Made by a program: the position numbers and the translations under genes. DNA of 64,000 nucleotides from Siphlonurus alternatus (lineage: Eukaryota; Arthropoda; Insecta; Ephemeroptera; Siphlonuridae): contig OX463780.1 of the NCBI GenBank assembly GCA_949825025.1, forward strand, positions 18,201,480 through 18,265,479. The letters are read 5' to 3'. This document shows, in pieces, positions 35,163 through 64,000 of this stretch. The notes beneath the pieces are model-generated. The model was not told where the DNA came from and did no database searches. It saw nothing but the letters and a program-made list of their open reading frames with translations. Each line of letters opens with the position of its first letter. Within the stretch, counting starts at the first letter, position 1.

Positions 35163-36210
35163 TTAAGGGTAAGGTAACGCCACCAATGTTAAAAAAAATC
35201 CCTCACAAAAATTCTGAAAAAAATTTAAAATGTTCTCCTCCATACCCCCTATCAGTACCTAAAATATCAGGTATACAAATACGATCTAGTTTTTGAGTTA
35301 TAAATTTTTAAAGTTGACTACTTTAACATGGAGAAATGAAACTCCCATGTTAAATTGGTCAACTTTAAAAATTCATAACTCAAAAACTAGATCGTATTTG
35401 TATACCTGATATTTTAGCTACTGATAGGGGGTGTAGAGGAGAACATTTTAAATTTTTTTCAGAATTTAAGGGTAAGGTAACGCCACCAATGTTAAAAAAA
35501 ATCCCTCACACAAAAATTCTGAAAAAAATTTAAAATGTTCTCCTCTACACCCCCTATCAGTAGCTAAAATATCAGGTATACAAATACGATCTAGTTTTTG
35601 AGTTATGAATTTTTAAAGTTGACCAATTTAACATGGGAGTTTCATTTCTCCATGTTAAAGTAGTCAACTTTAAAATTTTATAACTCAAAAACTAGATCGT
35701 ATTTGTATACCTGATATTTTAGGTACTGATAGGGGGTATAGAGGAGAACATTTTAAATTTTTTTCAGAATTTTTGTGAGAGGGATTTTTTTTAACATTGG
35801 TGGCGTTACCTTACCCTTAAGAGTAAGATAACACAAACAATTAATCAATTGTTGTAGTCCCATTTGATTAACATGTAAACCTTAGCAACCTCATAATAAT
35901 TCTGAATTTTTTTTGAGAGACAGTTCTTAGCACCAAAAAAACTGTGGAAAAAATTGCAAAACAATTGGACGATCCAATTTTTTTAAATTAATTTCTTAGT
36001 TTAGGTCTCCATGGGAAAACCCTAATACAGTACTGAAAATTTAAAATATTAGTTAAAAAAAATTGGATCGTTCGATTGTTTTGAAATTTTTTCCACATTT
36101 TTTTAGTGCTAAGAACTGTTTCTAAAAAAAATCAGAATTATTATGAGGTTGCTAAGGTTTACATGTTAATCAAATAGGACTACAATAATCGATTGTTCGT
36201 GTTATCTTAC
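35163..36210. mobile_element. Elements A3 (truncated), A4 and B3 in tandem
   Basis: A3 starts at 35163 and stops at 35466, where A4 (35466-35820) begins before A3's end sequence. B3 (35817-36210) then shares A4's TTAA and loses its own right end at the junction with the next element. Arms match A1 and B1 respectively. Confidence 0.75.
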
Positions 36211-36680
36211 AAATCCCTCACACGAAAATTATGAAAGAAATTTGAAATGTTCTCCTCTACAACCCCCTATCAGTAGCTAAAATATCAGGTAAAAAATACG
36301 ATCTAGTTTTTGAGTTATGAATTTTTAAAGTTGACCACTTTAACATGGAGAAATGAAACTTCCATGTTAACTTAGTCAACTTTAAAAATTCATAACTCAA
36401 AAACTAGATGGTATTTGTATTTTTTTTAACATTGGTGGCGTTATCTTACCCTTAAGGGTAAGATAAAGCCATCAATGTTAAAAAAAAAAAAAACTCACAC
36501 AAAAATTATAAAAAAAAAATTAAAATGTTCTCCTCTACATCCCCTATCATTAGCTAAAATATAAGGCGCGGTATACAAATACGATCTAGTTTTTGAGTTA
36601 TGAATTTTTAAAGTTGACTAATTTAACATGGAAGTTCCATTTCTCCATGTTAAAGTAGTCAACTTTAAAAATTCATTGTT
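36211..36680. mobile_element. Partial elements A5 and A6
   Basis: A5 (36211-36455) lacks its left terminus and part of its right arm. A6 starts at TTAA 36452-36455 and ends inside its right arm at about 36680, where AT-rich simple sequence follows. Confidence 0.7.
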
Positions 36681-37497
36681 ATTGTGTGTATATATATATT
36701 GTATATATTATTTAAAATATATTATAAATTATATATGTATAATATAATATATATATGCAAAAGAGAGCCTAGCTAATTAATGCACATAAAAAGGTAAATT
36801 AAGAAATAAAAACAATAGTTTATTCATTCTGGTTTAATCATCAGTTAATAATATAATTTTCATTTACAAGAGAATAATTTTAATGAGCTAGAAATTAGTG
36901 AAAATTTTAAATCGTAATAATACAACTCTATATTATATAAAAACGTTTCTGTTTAAGTACATAAAAGTATTTACTATAAAATATTAAAAAACAGTAAAAA
37001 AAAATTATTGAACACAACATAATTATAATATACATCGATTTAATATTAATGATTATGATATATTATTAAATATATAAAATTTTATGTAATATATATTCAG
37101 CATCTTTTTATATAATTTTTTATGTATTTCGATCGCGTACATCAGTTGATGATTATTATGATTAATAATTAATGATTGATACATTTTGTCAATTAACAAT
37201 TAATACAAATAATTTAAAAAATATATATTATAATATGAATTAACTTATATAAAACTTATAACGTACTATATAGCTGCTATAATATTAATATTTTACTCAA
37301 AACATATGTATATGAACATGATTGTGAAAAGAACAAAAAATATCTAACTAAAAGTCAATTACAATGAAAACATCTGAAAGTGTGTACAGTGTAATCTCCT
37401 AATTAAGTTACTAAAAAAATTACTACTATACTAAAATGTTGACAATTTGTTCATCAGCTAAAAATCTACAATGATTTCTTTCTCTATTTTACAAAAG
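36681..37497. other. AT-rich stretch downstream of the RTK gene
   Basis: Nothing beyond AT-rich sequence is seen. TTTATT at 36819-36824 is AATAAA on the minus strand and could be the RTK poly(A) signal, but it is about 810 bases past the stop codon. Confidence 0.4.
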
Positions 37498-37546
37498 CAA
37501 AGCGTTCTATAATTATATAGTTCACGCTTAATTATAGAACGCTTTG
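37498..37546 (-). other. Perfect hairpin just after the RTK stop codon
   Basis: An exact 18-bp stem, CAAAGCGTTCTATAATTA at one side, surrounds a 13-nt loop. It begins about 90 bases after the RTK stop codon, so it is probably in the 3' untranslated region. It could be a regulatory RNA stem or a small foldback remnant. Confidence 0.6.
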
Positions 37547-37634
37547 TTACAATTAAGTATATTATAGTATATGTGAATGATAATTAAATGACGATCGAGG
37601 AATATAGAGCTGAAGTGACGATCTAAATTAGAAA

Positions 37635-58932
<21,298 letters not shown>

Positions 58933-59048
58933 GGCTCTCTGGAGTCTCTGAGAAGTTAGGTGGTGACCACCTCGCGCGGTGACGCCCCTCCTCCCCCCAC
59001 CCCCACCCCAGCTAACAAGCCCGCCCGCCAGCCCCGCTAAGCCTGGAC

Positions 59049-59056
59049 TATATAAA
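59049..59056 (-). promoter_or_regulatory. Candidate TATA element of the RTK gene
   Basis: TTTATATA on the minus strand lies about 120 bases upstream of the RTK start codon. It is followed by a GC-rich, C-run-containing leader. The placement is plausible for a core promoter. Confidence 0.35.
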
Positions 59057-59306
59057 CATGTTGATTGAATATTCTAAGAGGAAATGACATGAACAAAAGA
59101 AAAATATATATAATAGATTTTTTTTAAACTGATAAACAACCTTAGAAAAAAACATATAGTTAATTTTTAAAATACAATTTGATATCTTAAGATATTTTTG
59201 ACACAGAAAAAATATGTTTTGTAATTTTAATTTGCAGATTTATAAAACTAAGTAAAAAAGGGGAGGGACATAGATGGATAGAGAGGAGGGAAGAGGGAGA
59301 GCGAGA

Positions 59307-59325
59307 GAAGAGAAATAGAGAGAGA

Positions 59326-59397
<72 letters not shown>
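59307..59397. repeat. GA microsatellite upstream of the RTK gene
   Basis: (GA)n of about 80-90 bp, in a purine-rich region starting near 59265. It is about 400 bases upstream of the RTK ATG. Confidence 0.95.
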
Positions 59398-59400
<3 letters not shown>

Positions 59401-60686
59401 AGGGGAAAAGAGAAAATTTATTCTGATCTGTTACAGAAGCACTAATAAGAATGCTAAGATATTTATGAATGGAAAACAGATACTCTAAAGATTTTAAAAT
59501 TTCTCACACTTTTTTTAGAACATTAAAAAGTTATCTTCCCATGTTCAGACTTTGCCTAGACTAAACTATAAACAGATAAACACGATGTCCCAACTAATCA
59601 ATGACCCTAATTAATAATTATAGCTTGCATGTGGCGTAGAAGAGTCTATATTAATTATATAATTGTATAAATCTTTTTCTTTTTATTAATAGTTCCAGAC
59701 GATCTTCAGCTTTATTATATGTACGATTCAAGTTTTTTTCACTAGTTCATTTTTATTTTTTAAATACTTTTTATTATAGTATTAAAAGGTATATACATGT
59801 ATTAAATACTTGATTTTTACCTCTGTACTTTACAAATAAATATAAAGTACTTTAAGTACATTTTTTTCAAGTCTATGCCAGACAAGATTTTTATTTATTT
59901 TTTTTTATGTGTCTGTAATTTCTTTAAAGTTGTTTTACTAAATAAATTACTACAGTACGTTGTCGCCATTTACAAGTAATGTGAAAGACATTGCCCTAAT
60001 AAAATTCCTATACTATAATAGCAGCAGTTCAATCAAGAAGCGCAACACACGTGTACGTATCGTTGGGTTTCTCAGAAATCCTTTCACATTTACATCACAT
60101 GTCCTTATACCTGTTATGTGTTCTATAACAAAGAAACTTGCAGTCATTGCACTACATATAATTATAATAATTGCAAAAAAATAAATAAATAAATTAAGAC
60201 AGTAGAAACCTGTTTATATAGTAAAAGGTTTAAGTAACTCCTTAACAGTTTAAATTTGGAAGGCACCAACGAACAACGAAATGCTCAGCACTGCTGGGTT
60301 CACGAAGAGCCAGGAAGTAAAAGATTCATGCAGTCACTTTTGTGACCACAGTACCCTACAACAGGGTTCAGTAAAGTGGAGGGAAAAAATTAATAAAATA
60401 TTATGAATAAATGAAATTCGGTGCAACTGCAGTGCTATTCATATATAAAAAGTTTTAGAATATCATCTACTAAAATGAAATTTTTATCGTAAATGAAAAT
60501 TCAATATATACTACTGATTCATAATTATCTGCTGTATAATATAATAGAAGGTATTTTTGAAAATCCAGAGTCAACAACTTATTTTAAAAGACAATTTACT
60601 TGATTTACATCCAGGATTTACTTAAAAAAAAATAAAATGAGGTAAAACGTAACTTAAAGTTTTATTTACCACATTTCATTATATAT
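59398..60686. other. Intergenic AT-rich sequence, no gene seen
   Basis: No exon, RNA gene or repeat structure could be supported. Confidence 0.5.
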
Positions 60687-60899
60687 AAGGCGGATTCACA
60701 TGTTGATTTTTATAATGCGACGCGACGCGAATAATGCGCACTTGCTGTAACATCCATTGGCGGCCATATTGGGCGATTAAAAGAAAAAGAGCATCGTAAT
60801 TAACGCGATTACCTGCGAATTCGCCCCCGCATAGGATTTCACAGCTTTTAAGTTAAAATCGCGCCGCGTCGCCGTTGCCGCCCATGAAAATCCACCTTT
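60687..60899. mobile_element. MITE-like element (family J)
   Basis: The ends 'aaggcggattcacatg' and 'catgaaaatccacctt' are imperfect inverted repeats. 'gcgacgcgac' near the left end mirrors 'gcgccgcgtcgc' near the right. It is GC-rich relative to the flanks. Confidence 0.65.
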
Positions 60900-61695
60900 A
60901 CACTTTTTTTTTTTTTTTTTTTTACTACTTATGTTGATGAGTCATACTTGGGACACTAAGTCTTCATTGATGTGTGGTATTATTATAATTTGAGTTTTAT
61001 TACACAACAAAATAAGATTAATAAAATTCACATACAGTTTTAAACAAGGAAAGCACCAAAAAGAACACACTTTAGCTATTAAAATTTAACAAGCATGCAG
61101 AGAAAGAACCACATCATGCATGGCTAGTTCAATAAGTAGTCTGGGCTACGTGATAAACAGAGGAGGGACGGAAGAGGGAGATTGTAAATTAAAATTAAAT
61201 TATAAATAAATATATAGTTACATAATAATTTGAACATTGTTTTTTCCTCTATATTGTACAATTTTGTTCCTGCTGGCACTTCTACTCCCCTCAAAAAAAG
61301 CATTGGCTATATAGCGTTTTCTTGTTTATTTTAATAAATTGCTACTTATTAAATTTAAAAAAATATGTACTAACTGTAAGTGTAACATCTCTTTTGCACC
61401 TCGCTTTATGATCTTTGTATTTCAAGTCTTATTAAATAAATGAGAATTTTAAATAAAATATACATAGTATAATAAAAACTTAGTTTTCACAAAAGAAAAT
61501 AAAAAAAACTTTATAAATGGAATACATTTTTTTGCTTTATTTCAATACGGCAATACATTGTATACAGTAATGTATTTTTTATTTATTAATTTTTTTGCAA
61601 GTACAACTTAAGTACATTACGTGCATGATGTTGTATAAAGAAAAGTAAATAAAATAAAGAACAGCTAATAGGTTCAAGCCTGTATAAGGTCTGAA

Positions 61696-61731
<36 letters not shown>

Positions 61732-61981
61732 GTAATTTTTCAGTCGATCGATCATCATTCAATGCGCAATAGCTAAAACTAATGGGGACGATTTACGAAA
61801 GAATTATCCAGAAATTTATTCACATTTCTCAATAACCGCGGTTAATTAGCGCCATCCTTTCAATGACACTATAGACGTACATGGTTATAGTGATGAGAAA
61901 CTTGGATAACTTCCTGCGTGAATCACGCCCAGTATAATATAACACATTAATTAATTTAATTATTATAACATTTAGTATAAT
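60900..61981. other. Intergenic AT-rich sequence with A tract
   Basis: A T run lies at about 60907-60923 and an A run at 61699-61730. No gene is seen. Confidence 0.5.
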
Positions 61982-62222
61982 AATTAAGGTGAGTTTCGGT
62001 TTTTGCCTTTCGTGAAGTGCTCATTTTATTTACTCACAGCTCGAAATAAAATGTCTTGTCGGTCTTTGCTCATTTAAATTTTATCATTTCTAGAAGTGAT
62101 CAAATCGAAAAAAGCAAAGTCCAACAAGAAATTTTATTTCGGGCTGTGCGTAAATAAAGTGAGCAATTTAGGTTAGAGCACTAAATTTCACGATAGGCAA
62201 AAACCGAAAGTCACCTTAATTA
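61982..62222. mobile_element. Palindromic element (family K), copy 1
   Basis: The ends AATTAAGGTGAGTTTCGGTT and the inverted equivalent ('aaccgaaagtcaccttaatt') bound about 240 bp. The inner arms contain 'gaaataaaatgtcttgt' and 'caagaaattttatttc'. No coding frame. Confidence 0.8.
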
Positions 62223-62988
62223 TTATACTGCAAACAGTGCTTATATACAAGCTCATTTTTACGACATATTTTTTACATTAATATCCAAAATTATAATTTC
62301 TTGAATAATATATAATTTTTTTAAATATTGAAAATCTTTTGTTATGTTTATTTTTCAAGTCCTAGAAAATAAAATATTTTTTTCTCCCCATTACAATTTT
62401 TATTTGTAAAGATTATTAATTTTGAGGAAGGGATGAAATATTTTAACGTTCATTAAATAAATATTATACCCTTAGCTAATAATAAATAATTAATTTCCTT
62501 ATGTATTCCAAATATAAGCCGTCAAAATATTACCTACAAGTAAAAATTCAAAATAATAATTAATAATATATTTTATAATAGAATTACACGAGTTTAATAC
62601 ATTTGCTTTAATTATTTAATTATGATTAAGAATAGTTCATCGTCTCCTATATTTGCAAGGATTAATGTCATGATACTAGATGAATTATATTTTATTAATT
62701 TTAGACACGAGAACATGTTGTTATATGCATTTCTTAGATATTTAATTGTTTATAATATGGTGATGCAAAACACGAACTCTTATATAAATCACACCGTATG
62801 TTTGAGTTTGACGATGCCGATACCACATTATCTGAGGGAAAAACATTTATATATTTTTTTAAGTAAAATAATATGATGCATGTTTTAAATAACGTTCCAA
62901 TAAGTAATAACATATAATAATGGTAATAATAATTATATTCATAGTCAATATATCATAATGTTCGCATGCAATATATTCAATATAATAA

Positions 62989-63450
62989 TTAAGGTGTCTT
63001 TCGGTTTTTGCATTCCGTGAAGTGCTCCAATCTAGAATTGCTCATTTCATTTATTTTCATAGCCCGAAATAAAATGTCTCGTTTGGCTTTGCTTTTCTCG
63101 ATTTTATCACTACTAGAAAAAGTCAAATTTAAATAAGCAAAGCCCGAAGTAAAATGTCTTGTTGGGCTTTTTGCTTTTTCCGATTTGATCACTTCTAGAA
63201 TGATCAAATTTAATTAAATGAGCAAAGCCCGAAATAATACTTCTCGTCGGGCTTTGCTTTTTCTGATTTGACCAATTCTAGAAATGATAAAATATAAATT
63301 AATGAGCAAAGCCCGAAATATTTGTCGATTTCTGTCATTGCTCAAATCGCTAGGGGCATGTGCACCTAAATGTTTAGGTGTGCGCATTTTTTTCACGCTT
63401 TGCCCGAATTTGGGCTTCGGTGCCAACATATCTATAAATGCAAGAAATTC
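62989..63450. mobile_element. Palindromic element (family K), copy 2, with internal reiterations
   Basis: It starts like copy 1 ('aattaaggtgtctttcggtt'). The unit 'gcaaagcccgaaataa' then recurs alternately with its complement 'gggctttgctttttc' several times. The right end is degenerate, so the boundary is approximate. Frames across it are artefacts. Confidence 0.65.
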
Positions 63451-63860
63451 AAATACTGAACTCAATGCTGCAATCCTAATTTTTCTTGTGCTTTTTAATT
63501 GAACACACGCCAACGATATTTCATGCATGTTCCATAATCAATGAGAAGATGAAAGTCCTAAAATTGTGGGTATTATCAGTCAAGATAAGTTAAAGAAACT
63601 GTTAAAATATGACTTATTTTTCATGCACTTTAAAATTTACATTATTTTATATTACTTGTAAAATATTTCTATTAAATAAAATTTATGTAATAAATTTAAT
63701 TGTCATATACTTTTGAAGCAATATTTTCTGAACATTATATTACAGCTATAATAGGTCATGGATTTTATTATATATTATATAATATTTATTTATGTCACCA
63801 ACATTGCACATAATATGGTATAAAACATCGTTTTACTAAGTAAGAAATATTTCAAATTTA

Positions 63861-63945
63861 CAAACAAATTCAAACAAACAAACAAACAAACAAACAAACA
63901 AACAAACAAACAAACAAACAAACAAACAAACAAACAAAACAAAAC
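63861..63945. repeat. CAAA tetranucleotide microsatellite
   Basis: (CAAA)n of about 80 bp, followed by an AAAG-rich run to the end of the window. Confidence 0.95.
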
Positions 63946-64000
63946 ATAAAAAAAAAAGAAAAGAAAAAAAGAAAAGAAAAAGAAAGTATAGTAAAATTAT

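Overview
The window is nuclear DNA of an intron-bearing animal. It is strongly AT-rich and full of simple repeats, short foldback (MITE-like) elements and degraded LINE fragments. Spliced genes, a cytosolic CCT chaperonin subunit and a receptor tyrosine kinase with fibronectin type III domains show it is metazoan. The AT-rich background, the ankyrin gene and the RTK style would suit a sponge or another early-branching animal, but the lineage is an inference.

I could assemble four protein genes by hand from reading frames and splice sites. (1) 2078-4233, minus: a three-exon acidic ankyrin-repeat protein, 305 aa. (2) 11478-15943, minus: a small four-exon gene of about 200 aa that I do not recognise, with an E2F-like site just upstream and one uncertain splice junction. 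(3) 23740-32615, plus: a complete ten-exon CCT5 (TCP-1 epsilon) gene, 542 aa, whose exon phases all agree. (4) 37635-58932, minus: a complete nineteen-exon receptor tyrosine kinase, 976 aa, with signal peptide, anosmin-like cysteine box, three FN3 domains (each FN3 split by introns), one membrane segment, an intact kinase domain and a tail with a YLQP motif.

Between and inside these genes: 1-2077 holds foldback repeats. 4234-11477 holds a MITE, a large inverted repeat enclosing a LINE fragment, a 1.5-kb TIR element and a GC-rich retroelement-like segment. 15944-23739 holds long AT tracts and a 3.4-kb foldback element built on an 89-bp tandem unit. 32616-36700 is a dense cluster of TTAA-flanked palindromic elements. 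50850-52085 is a LINE fragment inside an RTK intron. 58933-64000 holds GA, A and CAAA tracts and more foldback elements. I saw no tRNA, rRNA, CRISPR array or bacterial feature.

The most interesting items are the RTK with an anosmin-like ectodomain (plus a possible extra cysteine exon in its first intron), two pairs of duplicated hairpin-like sequences in CCT5 introns, and the families of palindromic elements that share cores or termini.
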